Source of the DNA: a virus
Direction: 5' to 3' (one strand)
IMG/VR virus record: IMGVR_UViG_3300020180_000048
Span: 1-39,644 of that record
DNA length: 39,644 bases
Shown: positions 21,971-29,773 of the stretch, piece after piece
Numbering within the stretch: position 1 is the first letter of the stretch
How the letters are laid out: each line of letters starts with the position of its first letter
Notes under the pieces: generated by a model
Databases searched by the model: none
Seen by the model: the letters and a program-made list of their open reading frames with translations, nothing else
Told to the model about the DNA's origin: nothing
Program-made: the position numbers and the translations under genes

Positions 21971-22112
21971 GTAACGCGACAACTGGGCGCCATATAGCGC
22001 CAGTTGGCGCCACGGCGCCACACCTATACGTGTGTGAGCGCGCGGGCCCAAGCTAGGTCTGTGACCATCGCCATGCGTGCGATGACGGCTCCACCAACTT
22101 AGGAGCCCCGCC
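21971..22112 (+). promoter_or_regulatory. Late-operon control region with nested inverted repeats
   Basis: An inverted repeat at 21980-22006 pairs CAACTGGGCGC with GCGCCAGTTG around a CATATA loop (10 bp with one bulged base). A second at 22005-22020 pairs TGGCGCC with GGCGCCA. GGCGCC occurs three times (21986, 22006, 22014). A TATACG at 22025 with TTGGCG 15 bases upstream is a weak promoter match. AGGAG at 22101 serves the next ATG. It is the longest clearly non-coding, structured gap before the late genes. Confidence 0.55.
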
Positions 22113-22370
22113 ATGTCCAAAGGCTTCGGACCGCACCCGCCGACGGCGTCGTACATCGACGCGACGCTGGTCACGCCGGCTGACGTGACCCCGCTCGTGG
22201 ATGGGCCGTGCCGTGCGCTTTGGACCACGACCGCCGGCAACGTCAGCTTCATCACGCTCGGCGACACCACGGTGTCGCTGCTGAGCGTAGCTGCGCACGT
22301 CGAGCTCCCGTTCGCCTGCACCCACGTCCGGCTCACCGGCACCACTGCGGCGATCCTCGCCCTCTACTGA
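22113..22370 (+). CDS. Small spike-base-like structural protein
   Basis: An 85-residue protein with AGGAG seven bases before its ATG. CRALWTTTAGNVSFITLGDT, then HVELPFACTHVRLTGTTAAI, is the beta-rich pattern of small phage and gene-transfer-agent spike-base proteins (a T-x-G-x-V hairpin, then P-x-x-V-x-x-T-G-T ending near LY). It is the first late gene. The family match is by eye and moderate. Confidence 0.55.
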   Translation: MSKGFGPHPPTASYIDATLVTPADVTPLVDGPCRALWTTTAGNVSFITLGDTTVSLLSVAAHVELPFACTHVRLTGTTAAILALY

Positions 22371-22382
22371 AGGACTTCAATC

Positions 22383-22814
22383 ATGCCGGTACCCACGTAT
22401 GGCGAGACCGCCGCCCGCAAGTTCGGCCCCCGCCGGATGACTGTCACGATCGGCGAAGCCGCTCTCACGGCTGCTGCGCTGACCGAGATCGTAACCATCG
22501 GCGCCATCCCGGCCGGCTCGCAAGTCCTCGCGGTCAACATCGCGGTGTCCCCTGCCTTCGCTGGCATCACCGGGCCCGTCAGCGTCAGCATCGGGTCCAC
22601 GGGCGACGATGACGCTCTCGTCGCCGACGCTGTCGTGTCGACAGCCGTCGACGGCATGTCCAGCACGCGACCGCTCGGGATCTCGCCCAACAAGGTGTTC
22701 GCTGCCGAAACCACGCTGAACGCAACGTTCATCTCGGCCAGCGGCAACCTCGTCGACTGCAGCGCCGGCAGTTGCACCATCGAGATCATCTACGTGACTG
22801 GCCTCCAGTTCTGA
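22383..22814 (+). CDS. Beta-rich structural protein
   Basis: A 143-residue protein with alternating small and hydrophobic residues (AALTEIVTIGAIPAGSQVLA, NATFISASGNLVDCSAGSCT) typical of phage surface or decoration beta sandwiches. It lies between a spike-base-like gene and the portal and is part of the late operon. The specific role is unknown. Confidence 0.6.
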   Translation: MPVPTYGETAARKFGPRRMTVTIGEAALTAAALTEIVTIGAIPAGSQVLAVNIAVSPAFAGITGPVSVSIGSTGDDDALVADAVVSTAVDGMSSTRPLGISPNKVFAAETTLNATFISASGNLVDCSAGSCTIEIIYVTGLQF

Positions 22815-24208
22815 TGTTCGCCTGGGTCCGCTCGCTCTTCCAACGGGCGGGCGAGAGGCCAGGAGTACAGCTAGGCGGCTCGGTTCTCCCAGACCAATCG
22901 GTATGGGCGCAGTTCCAGCGCATCGGCGGCAGCGTCACGCCGCAGCAGGTTTCGGAGATCATCCGCGAGGCCGACTCGGGCTACACCGCTCGCTTCGTCG
23001 ACCTCGCCAACGAGTCCAGGCAGAAAGACTGCCACCTTCAGTCGGTGCTCTTCACCCGTGAGAGCGCCCTATCAAGCTTGCCTTGGGAGCTTCACGTCGA
23101 AGGGTCGACGAAGAAGAAGCCCAAGGGTCAGCGTCAGACCCGATTCGTGGAGTCGTGCCTGCGCGGCCATCCTGGTCTCGCCGACCTTTTCGGGCATCTC
23201 GCTGGCGGCGCATACTACGGCTACGCCGTCGCCGAGACCGACTGGAAACTGAACGCCCGCGGGCAGATCGTCCCGCGCTCGTTCGTCCGGCACTCCGCGC
23301 GGCGCTTTGGGTTTCGTATGTCGGACGGTCGCCTCATCTGGCGCGACCAATCCAGTGGATCCAAGGACGTCGACTTTCGCGCGGACTTCCCGCGTAAGTT
23401 TCTTGTTTCTCAGCCGCGCATCACCGGCGACGTGCAGATCCGAGAGGGTCTTGCCCGAATCCTCGTGTGGGCCGCGCTGTTTCGCAACTGGACGATATCC
23501 GACTGGCTGAAGCTCGCCGAGTTGGCATGGAAGCCGTGGCGCATCGGCGTCTACGAGAAGAACGCCGACAAGGAAGACATCGACCATCTTGAAGCCCTGT
23601 GTCGCAACCTCGTAGCGTCTGGCTCCGGGACGCATGCGAAGGACGTCGAGCTCAAGCTCATGTGGCCCGGCGGTGGAGCAGGCGGCTCGAAGCCCGGTCA
23701 CAGCGACCTGTTCGACCGAATGGGCGCCGAGATGTCGAAGGCCGTCGTCGGTCAGACACTCACCACCGAGCAGGGCAGGGTCGGATCGCAGGCGCTTGGC
23801 AGCGTCCACGACAACGTCAAGAAGGACATCCGGGACTTCGACGCCGAGTGCGTCGCGTCCGTCATCACGCGCGACCTCATCCGCCCGCTGATTGAGATGA
23901 ACTTTGGGCCTACTGCGCCCGTCCCCGAGTTTCGCTTCGTTACTCGCGATTCAGCCGACATGAAGGCCTTTGCGGAGTCGATGGAGAAGCTTGCGAGCAA
24001 GGACGTGCACATGCGCATCCCTGCCGAGTGGGCACGCGACGAGCTTGGCATCCCCGAGCCCGACGAAGACGACGAACTGCTCGGCTCCTGGAACTACGAG
24101 GTCGACACAGTCGACATCGAAGCCCACCCCAAGAACGACCCGCCTGAAGGCGAAGACGCGACCGACGCTAACAGCGACGAGGTCGAGTCAGAAGACGAGG
24201 CCGCGTGA
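22814..24208 (+). CDS. Mu-like (DUF935) portal protein
   Basis: A 464-residue protein. AHLAGGAYYGYAVAETDW-type sequence at about residues 133-150, FVRHSARRFGFRM, FPRKFLVSQ, and a long helical stem region (GLARILVWAALFRNWTISDW, then AELAWKPWRIGVYEKNA) follow the layout of DUF935 / Mu gp29 portals. It would form the twelve-subunit ring that admits DNA and connects head to tail. The acidic C-terminus (about 50 residues) is low complexity. Late-operon position after terminase fits. Confidence 0.8.
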   Translation: MFAWVRSLFQRAGERPGVQLGGSVLPDQSVWAQFQRIGGSVTPQQVSEIIREADSGYTARFVDLANESRQKDCHLQSVLFTRESALSSLPWELHVEGSTKKKPKGQRQTRFVESCLRGHPGLADLFGHLAGGAYYGYAVAETDWKLNARGQIVPRSFVRHSARRFGFRMSDGRLIWRDQSSGSKDVDFRADFPRKFLVSQPRITGDVQIREGLARILVWAALFRNWTISDWLKLAELAWKPWRIGVYEKNADKEDIDHLEALCRNLVASGSGTHAKDVELKLMWPGGGAGGSKPGHSDLFDRMGAEMSKAVVGQTLTTEQGRVGSQALGSVHDNVKKDIRDFDAECVASVITRDLIRPLIEMNFGPTAPVPEFRFVTRDSADMKAFAESMEKLASKDVHMRIPAEWARDELGIPEPDEDDELLGSWNYEVDTVDIEAHPKNDPPEGEDATDANSDEVESEDEAA

Positions 24209-25266
24209 GCGATCTGCAACAGCGAGACGCGTCCAACCAGGACCGCATGCTCTCGCACACGATGGAGATCCGCGCCATCCGAGAGGAGTCGCGCGAGGTC
24301 GACTTCATCTGCTCCACCGAGGCGCTCGACGCGCACGGCACCGTCATCAAGCAAGACGGCTGGGACCTGTCGCGGTTCACGCGCAACCCGGTCGTTCTTT
24401 GGTGCCACAACCGTTCAGTCGACGAGCTGCCAGTCGGGCACGCGGTGTCCTTCGGCGTCGAGAACAACAAGCTCATCGCCACGATTCGGATCGCCACCAT
24501 TGAGGCGAACCCCAAGGCCGAGCACGTCTGGCAATCGATCCGCCAGAAGACGCTTCGTGGCGTCAGCGTCGGCTTCATGCCGCTCGAGTACCACTGGGAA
24601 AAGGACGCTGAAGGTGGCGATGAGCACCTGGTCTTTGACCGTCAGGTGCTCTGCGAGATCTCGATCACGCCACTGCCATCAAACCCTGAAGGCCTCGCCC
24701 GGACGCGGCAGATAGCCATGGATGCGCGCGCACTGCCGCTTCCGAACAAGACCACTGCGACGGACTCTCCGCCGCAAGAAAAGCCCGCTGCCGAGCGCGG
24801 CGAGCAGGAAAGGACCGCCATGTCGGACCAGATCACCGAGATTGCCGCGCTCAAGACCAACGTCGCGACGCGTGAAGCCGAGGTCCGCGCCAAAGAGGCC
24901 GACCTCATCGAGTCGCGCAAGCTTCTCGATACCGAGCGCGCCGCAAAGGTTGCCATCGAGCGCGAGCTCGACAAGGCCCGCGCGGACCTCGTCGCCATCA
25001 CCGCCCGAGCCTCCAAGGCCGAGGGTGACGTCGTCGAGCGTGATGTGCGCGCCCTCGTCGGCGTCAAGATCACGCCGGCCGAGGTCGAGGAACAGATCGA
25101 GCTGGCGAAGAGCAACCGAAGTCTCTTCGACAAGCTCATGAGCAAGCGCTCCGTGATGCAGGAAATGGTTCCTGCCATTCCCGCGGAGCCCAACACCGAG
25201 ACGCGCGGCGCCTCCGTCGGCATTGCCGACGACGAGCTTGCGGCCGCCGCCATGAAGGGGGTCTGA
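24205..25266 (+). CDS. HK97-type prohead protease fused to a scaffold-like domain
   Basis: A 353-residue protein starting at a GTG that overlaps the portal stop. Residues 20-165 carry the U35 protease pattern: NPVVLWCHNRSVDELPVGHA (H68) and LRGVSVGFMPLEY (S121), followed by CEISITPLPSNPEGL. Residues 205-285 are a heptad-like coiled coil (AALKTNVATREAEVRAKEAD). Protease plus scaffold in one ORF is common in phages. An internal start at 24820 probably yields the free scaffold. Confidence 0.85.
   Translation: MSDLQQRDASNQDRMLSHTMEIRAIREESREVDFICSTEALDAHGTVIKQDGWDLSRFTRNPVVLWCHNRSVDELPVGHAVSFGVENNKLIATIRIATIEANPKAEHVWQSIRQKTLRGVSVGFMPLEYHWEKDAEGGDEHLVFDRQVLCEISITPLPSNPEGLARTRQIAMDARALPLPNKTTATDSPPQEKPAAERGEQERTAMSDQITEIAALKTNVATREAEVRAKEADLIESRKLLDTERAAKVAIERELDKARADLVAITARASKAEGDVVERDVRALVGVKITPAEVEEQIELAKSNRSLFDKLMSKRSVMQEMVPAIPAEPNTETRGASVGIADDELAAAAMKGV
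24820..25266 (+). CDS. Probable scaffold protein from an internal in-frame start
   Basis: An ATG within the protease gene is preceded by AAGGA five bases upstream and opens MSDQITEIAALKTNVATREA. It would give a 148-residue coiled-coil protein, lacking the protease domain, in excess over the fusion. This is the arrangement known for lambda C and Nu3. Evidence is the ribosome binding site and the domain boundary only. Confidence 0.5.
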   Translation: MSDQITEIAALKTNVATREAEVRAKEADLIESRKLLDTERAAKVAIERELDKARADLVAITARASKAEGDVVERDVRALVGVKITPAEVEEQIELAKSNRSLFDKLMSKRSVMQEMVPAIPAEPNTETRGASVGIADDELAAAAMKGV

Positions 25267-25269
25267 GCC

Positions 25270-25680
25270 ATGGCTACCACCGCGCTTCAAGTCACTCCGT
25301 TCTCGATCGTCAACACGTACATCGTGGCCGCTGGCCAGGTGGCGACCGTGGGCCGCGCCGTCAAGTTCGCTGCCGCGGACGAACAGGTGCAACTCGCCGG
25401 ATCCGCCAACGACAAGGGCATCGGCATTGCGCTCCACAGCGCAGTGGCTGGCGCCTCGGTCCAGGTGCTCATGCTGGCGCACTCCATCGTGCCCGTCAGG
25501 GTCGGCACCGGCGGCGCAACTCGCGGCGAGTACGCGGTGCTCGCGTCCGACGGCTACATCAACCAGACGCTCGGCGGAGGCTCGACCGTTCGATACATCG
25601 GCGGCGTTTTCACGCAGTCCGGAGTCGTCGGCGATTTCGTCGGTCTCGCAGTCGGCGCGTTCGCGGCTGGTAGCGCGTAA
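25270..25680 (+). CDS. Capsid decoration / DUF2190-like protein
   Basis: A 136-residue, small and hydrophobic protein between protease-scaffold and major capsid. GIGIALHSAVAGASVQVLML, then VPVRVGTGGATRGEYAVLAS, follows the DUF2190-type pattern for head decoration proteins. It probably stabilises the expanded capsid from outside. Confidence 0.65.
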   Translation: MATTALQVTPFSIVNTYIVAAGQVATVGRAVKFAAADEQVQLAGSANDKGIGIALHSAVAGASVQVLMLAHSIVPVRVGTGGATRGEYAVLASDGYINQTLGGGSTVRYIGGVFTQSGVVGDFVGLAVGAFAAGSA

Positions 25681-25786
25681 CAACCTCATCGGGTGACGGC
25701 GCCGGACAGGCGCGCGCCCATTCCAACTCTGGACAACGTCGCTCGCCAACCGAGCGCGATGGGGACGCTTGTCCCGAAGGATCACT
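25681..25786 (+). other. Gap before the major capsid gene with a hairpin at the ribosome binding site
   Basis: A 5-bp hairpin (GGGAC 25762-25766, loop GCTT, GTCCC 25771-25775) ends directly before GAAGGA, the ribosome binding site of the capsid gene. It may stabilise the mRNA or its 5' end. A GC-rich inverted repeat near 25697-25720 has no T-run. No gene seen here. Confidence 0.4.
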
Positions 25787-26830
25787 ATGAGCTACTCGCA
25801 GAACCTCAAGGCTCTCATCCGGTCGACCAACCCCGAGGATCGGCGCAAGGTCGAGAGCGTTCAGAAGCGCTTCGTCGAGGCGCGCCTTCTGACGCCCGGG
25901 CAGCTGTTCACCAGCGCGACCATGTCGAACGTCTCGGTGCAGTACAAAAACGATGAGTACATCGGCGATGTGCTCGTTCCGATCGTCGACGTGGCCAAGG
26001 TCGCCGGCACGTACTTCAAGTACGGCAAGGGCGACCGGATGACCTTTCACGATGATCGGATCGGAGCGAAGGGAACGCCCAACGAAGTGAGTGAAAGCCG
26101 GACCACCGACACGTACTCGTGTACGCCTCGCGCGCTCACCAACTTCATCGGCAGTGAGTCGCTGCGTCAGCAGGACGCTCCTCTCGATGAGATGATGGAT
26201 CTGACGGAGTCCATCGTTGACAACCTCATGCTCAACAAGGAGATGCGTAAGGCAACGCTTCTCACTACGAGTGGCAACTACGACGCCGCAAACGTCGTGA
26301 CGTTGTCGGGATCCTCGCAGTGGAACTCTGCCACTGGCGGTGACCCGGTGGCCGCGATTCTCACTGCTGGAACGTCGCTCTGGATGGGCAATGCGCCCAG
26401 CGACATCTACGGATGGTGCGGCATCGAGGTCTACAACGTCCTGCGATCGCACCCCGCGGTGCTCGATCTCTTCAAGTACGGCGGGCAGTCAGTGGGCCTC
26501 GCCACCGAGGACATGATCGCGAAGTTCTTCGGCTGGAAGGGCCTTGTCGTTGGCAAGGCTCGCAGGCAGACCGCGAACGAAGGACAGACCCCCTCCTACT
26601 CGCGCATCTGGGGAAAGAACATGGGCGTCGTTCGAGTCGCTCGCAAGCCAGGCATTCGCGCTGCTTCTTTCGCCTACGACTTCCGCGTGACCGGCGATCC
26701 GAAGACCGATCTCTGGTTCCGGCCCGAGCTTGGCATGAGCGGCGGCTACCAGGCGCGCGTCGGATTCAACGAGGGACTCGAGGTGGTCGCGAACGACACC
26801 GGCTACCTCATCGCCGCTGCGATCTCCTGA
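25787..26830 (+). CDS. Major capsid protein
   Basis: A 347-residue protein with GAAGGA six bases before its ATG. Its position, size and segments such as YIGDVLVPIVDVAKVAGTYF, ALTNFIGSESLRQQ, and APSDIYGWCGIEVYNVLRSH fit HK97-fold capsid proteins of Mu-like and GTA-like phages. It should form the icosahedral shell, with assembly driven by the scaffold above. No cleavage site is obvious from sequence. Confidence 0.8.
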   Translation: MSYSQNLKALIRSTNPEDRRKVESVQKRFVEARLLTPGQLFTSATMSNVSVQYKNDEYIGDVLVPIVDVAKVAGTYFKYGKGDRMTFHDDRIGAKGTPNEVSESRTTDTYSCTPRALTNFIGSESLRQQDAPLDEMMDLTESIVDNLMLNKEMRKATLLTTSGNYDAANVVTLSGSSQWNSATGGDPVAAILTAGTSLWMGNAPSDIYGWCGIEVYNVLRSHPAVLDLFKYGGQSVGLATEDMIAKFFGWKGLVVGKARRQTANEGQTPSYSRIWGKNMGVVRVARKPGIRAASFAYDFRVTGDPKTDLWFRPELGMSGGYQARVGFNEGLEVVANDTGYLIAAAIS

Positions 26831-26832
26831 GC

Positions 26833-27111
26833 ATGAGCCGCGGCGGTCGACATGACGCCCATCGAGGCGCAACCAGTCCAAGCACGGCAGTAATCGACGA
26901 CGCCGCAGACCTCGCCGAAGAGGCAGATCCTGCGGTCGTAGTCGAACCTGCCAAGCCCATGGCGACGAACCAGGAAGCGCCGCGCGCTGCCCGGTTCGTC
27001 GTGTCTTACGGCGCGGTGAACCACGACGGTAAAGAGTACCTGACGGGCGAGCCGCTCCCGATCACGGAAGCGCAAGCCGTTCTTCTCGGACCCGCCGTGA
27101 CGCGCGTCTGA
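26833..27111 (+). CDS. Small head-associated hypothetical protein
   Basis: A 92-residue protein two bases after the capsid stop. The N-terminal half is disordered and acidic (DDAADLAEEADPAVVVEPAK). The end (AVNHDGKEYLTGEPLPITEA) has the G-K-x-Y-x-x-G-x-x-x-x-x-x-E pattern of short phage head proteins. Role unknown; probably head completion. Confidence 0.6.
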   Translation: MSRGGRHDAHRGATSPSTAVIDDAADLAEEADPAVVVEPAKPMATNQEAPRAARFVVSYGAVNHDGKEYLTGEPLPITEAQAVLLGPAVTRV

Positions 27112-27569
27112 TGGCTCTTCCATACTGGACCTACGACGACCTCGTAGCCCGGGTGGGGATCGACGCCATCCTCGTCGCGTTCGATCGCGACAACGACGGT
27201 GAGCCCGACACAGGCACCATCGAGCGGCTGCAAGTCGACTGCGATGCGCACGTAGAGGGCTACCTGCGCGGCATCTACGACCTCGACTCTGTGCGAGACG
27301 TGAAGCCCTCGCAAGTTGTCAGGCTGTCGCTCGACTACGCAGAGGCCCGCGTCTGGCGTGTTGCTCCTACGCACGCGCGATGCGACTGGGCCGAATACAT
27401 CAAGGTCGTCGACGGTGAACTGGCTGGACTTCGGTCCGGCAAGGTCCGGCTCGACGTATCCGGACCGCCCGAGAACGCCGCTAACGTCGGCGGCATGATC
27501 GCCTCAGGGTCTGGAAGCATCCAGTGCCCGCCGGTCAAGTTTTACATCGGCGGCATGGGCGACTTCTGA
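27111..27569 (+). CDS. DUF1320 / Mu gp36-like head-tail connector
   Basis: A 152-residue protein whose ATG overlaps the previous TGA. It starts YWTYDDLVARVGIDAILVAF and continues ERLQVDCDAHVEGYLRGIYD and KPSQVVRLSLDYAEARVWRV, the helical pattern of DUF1320. The family lies after the capsid in Mu-like phages and joins head and tail. A glycine-rich C-terminal tail is added. Confidence 0.75.
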   Translation: MALPYWTYDDLVARVGIDAILVAFDRDNDGEPDTGTIERLQVDCDAHVEGYLRGIYDLDSVRDVKPSQVVRLSLDYAEARVWRVAPTHARCDWAEYIKVVDGELAGLRSGKVRLDVSGPPENAANVGGMIASGSGSIQCPPVKFYIGGMGDF

Positions 27570-28027
27570 TGATCGACATCCGCATCGACGCATCCGAGTT
27601 TCGCCGTTCCGCAAACGCGGAGCTTGTCAATCTGGCTCGTGGCTGCGAAGCCGCGGTCGACGAGGCTGGGCGCAAGGGCAAGACAACGGCCCGCGTCCTG
27701 GCGCCGCACCGGTCGTACGAGCTGCGCAACAGCATCGACGCCCGCGTGACTTCCGCTGGCTCCACCGGCGCCGAGGGCGAACTCGAAGCGATCGCGAATC
27801 ACGCCTCATTCATGGCGGACGGCACTAAGCCGCACGCCATCGAGGCGCGTCGCAAGAAGATGCTCCGCTGGGTGGGACCAAGTGGCGTGCGCTTCGCGCG
27901 GCGCGTGATGCACCCCGGCACCAAGCCCAACGATTACTTTCGGCGCGCCATGCTCGAAGCCGAGATCACGTTGGTTCGCGCAGGCGAGAACGTTGCCAAT
28001 GCATCGGCCGCCCGCATGTCCCGATGA
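27569..28027 (+). CDS. HK97 gp10-like neck / tail completion protein
   Basis: A 152-residue protein. AGRKGKTTARVLAPHRSYEL, then ASFMADGTKPHAIEARRKKM, LRWVGPSGVRFARRVMHPGT and KPNDYFRRAM match the HK97 gp10-like pattern (a hydrophobic, basic protein with an E/D-x-G-T-x-P-H motif and a closing HPGT-x-x-x-x-F). It probably completes the neck before tail attachment. Confidence 0.8.
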   Translation: MIDIRIDASEFRRSANAELVNLARGCEAAVDEAGRKGKTTARVLAPHRSYELRNSIDARVTSAGSTGAEGELEAIANHASFMADGTKPHAIEARRKKMLRWVGPSGVRFARRVMHPGTKPNDYFRRAMLEAEITLVRAGENVANASAARMSR

Positions 28028-29130
28028 CTGACGTCTTCGGCGGCGTCGACCTGCCCGTCGCTCTCTCCGGGGCCTCGGTTGAGACGACTGAACTCGGTCT
28101 AGCTGACCCCACGGCCAGCAAGCTGCTCTCCTTCTGCGCCGCCGTCATGCGCGCCGACTGTGGCACGGAATGGGCGTCCCTGCGCCCCCGTCCTTCTGGT
28201 GACACCAAAGGTAGCGACGTGGTCCGGAAGGCCTACGTAGCCAACCCTGAGCGGTACCAGTTCGACAGCGACAACCTCCCGAGCCTGTTCCTCTGGCGTA
28301 CGCGCGGACGGCAAGAGCAGACGTCGGACGACTTCCGCCACGAGACGGCCAGTTTCTCGCTGCTATGGGTCCTGCCGCCAGACGATCCGCGCAAGGAAGC
28401 CAAGCGCGAGCCTTTCGCGCAAGCGATGATGAAGTCGCTCGGTGCTCGCATCCGCGACAACCGGCACCCCGCCTGGTCCGACCCTGGCGACGCCGACCCG
28501 AAGGCGTCCACGCTGGTCGCCGACGACGACGCGATCGTTACCGCCAGCGCCACCGCTACCGCGCCCGTGACGCTGACCGGCGGCGCACTCAACGGCGTAA
28601 TCGGCATCGGCGCGATGTCGCCACGACGCGGGATCAGCATCACCACGTCCGCCGCAACCGGCGCCTACTCGCTCGCAGCCATCGTCATCACCTACGTCGA
28701 CTGGCTCGGAAACCAGGTTGCTGAGTCCATCGCGCTGACCAGCGTCAATGGTGGCCAGACGATCGTGAGCGCCTTCGAGGCTGCATCCGTCGTCAGCATC
28801 GCCATCCCGTCGCAGGTCTCAACGGCCGGCTCGATTCGCATTGGCGTGCAGGCCAGGACGGGCCGCGGGTCATCGCTCTCGAAGGCCACCGGCCTGCTGA
28901 GCGTAGGGCTCACCGAATGGTCACCCCACACGCTGTCCATCGATATCGTTGCGGCTGGCGGCAATACCGAGCGCACCGCGAAGTACTTCGGCGTGATCGC
29001 GACCGTCCAAGCGGTGGAGCAGTACCGCCGCGACCCACTGTCTCGCGCGTGGCCATTGGCTACGCCGCCGGCCGGACTCGACTTCGACGTCTCAATCGAC
29101 GGCGAGAACGTTACCCGCGCCAAGCTCTGA
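28024..29130 (+). CDS. Neck or tail-terminator-like protein with an inserted beta domain
   Basis: A 368-residue protein. The two ends (residues 1-160: SFSLLWVLPPDDPRKEAKRE; and 285-368: LSIDIVAAGGNTERTAKYFG) read like one small tail-completion domain. Residues about 165-285 form a beta-rich insertion (PVTLTGGALNGVIGIGAMSP, IVITYVDWLGNQVAESIALT) of the kind found in virion proteins that decorate surfaces. The function is inferred from position between gp10-like and sheath genes. Confidence 0.6.
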   Translation: MTDVFGGVDLPVALSGASVETTELGLADPTASKLLSFCAAVMRADCGTEWASLRPRPSGDTKGSDVVRKAYVANPERYQFDSDNLPSLFLWRTRGRQEQTSDDFRHETASFSLLWVLPPDDPRKEAKREPFAQAMMKSLGARIRDNRHPAWSDPGDADPKASTLVADDDAIVTASATATAPVTLTGGALNGVIGIGAMSPRRGISITTSAATGAYSLAAIVITYVDWLGNQVAESIALTSVNGGQTIVSAFEAASVVSIAIPSQVSTAGSIRIGVQARTGRGSSLSKATGLLSVGLTEWSPHTLSIDIVAAGGNTERTAKYFGVIATVQAVEQYRRDPLSRAWPLATPPAGLDFDVSIDGENVTRAKL

Positions 29131-29200
29131 CGTTCGCGGCCGAGCCGCCAAAGACATCGCGTGTTGCGCCCTTTCGCGCGCTCGCCAGGAGACCGATCCA

Positions 29201-29770
29201 ATGCGGACGCGAAAACTCACCGTCTACCCGAACCCGTACGCGCAGCTGGACGCGTCTGGTCGACTCGCTGGCGCTGCGCCGATTGGCGAGACCCCTCGCC
29301 TGACGTCGATCATGCCGAACCGAGCTTTCGTCGGAGCGATTCGCGTATTGCTAGACCATGACACGCGAGGTCGGGGCCCCGCGCTCGCGCAGCAGTCGCG
29401 CAGCGAGTACCGCTTCGAGTTTGGCGTCGATCTGGTCGTGGTCGACTCGACTGGCCAGCTCGAGGCGTTCTATCGCCAGCTGGCCCGAGACGCCGACCTG
29501 TTCATCGTCACCGACGGCAAGGTCCCGATGGCCAAGCTCGCCGCAGCGCGGGCCGCCGCGATGGCTAGCTACCGCGCCGAGCAGGCGCATGAGGCCGAGT
29601 GCCCGATGCTTTCGGGGGTCTCGAAGACCTGCACCTGCATTACCGACGCCGACACATCAGAATGGTCGCAGCAGTTCGCGATCGACTCCGAGGTAGCCGC
29701 CTTTGGCGTCGTTGCCGCCAGCCCTGCGCGGCGCGCCGCTGCGTCTCCCGACACGTCGAAGGAGTCCTGA
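29201..29770 (+). CDS. Hypothetical late protein upstream of the sheath
   Basis: A 189-residue protein with AGGAG nine bases before its ATG, after a 70-base gap that holds only a 5-bp hairpin (GCGGC, CGA, GCCGC at 29136). The N-terminus is VYPNPYAQLDASGRLAGAAP. A later CPMLSGVSKTCTCI could bind metal. Small proteins in this place assist tail assembly in related phages, but I cannot name the family. Confidence 0.65.
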   Translation: MRTRKLTVYPNPYAQLDASGRLAGAAPIGETPRLTSIMPNRAFVGAIRVLLDHDTRGRGPALAQQSRSEYRFEFGVDLVVVDSTGQLEAFYRQLARDADLFIVTDGKVPMAKLAAARAAAMASYRAEQAHEAECPMLSGVSKTCTCITDADTSEWSQQFAIDSEVAAFGVVAASPARRAAASPDTSKES

Positions 29771-29773
29771 GCC

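Noticed and set aside
21005-22345. A 446-codon open frame on the - strand
   Set aside because: It lies opposite three + strand genes and the palindromic gap, has Arg/Ser-rich composition typical of a high-G+C shadow, and shows no motif.
24679-25785. A 368-codon open frame on the - strand
   Set aside because: It mirrors the protease-scaffold and decoration genes; codon bias and recognisable domains belong to the + strand.
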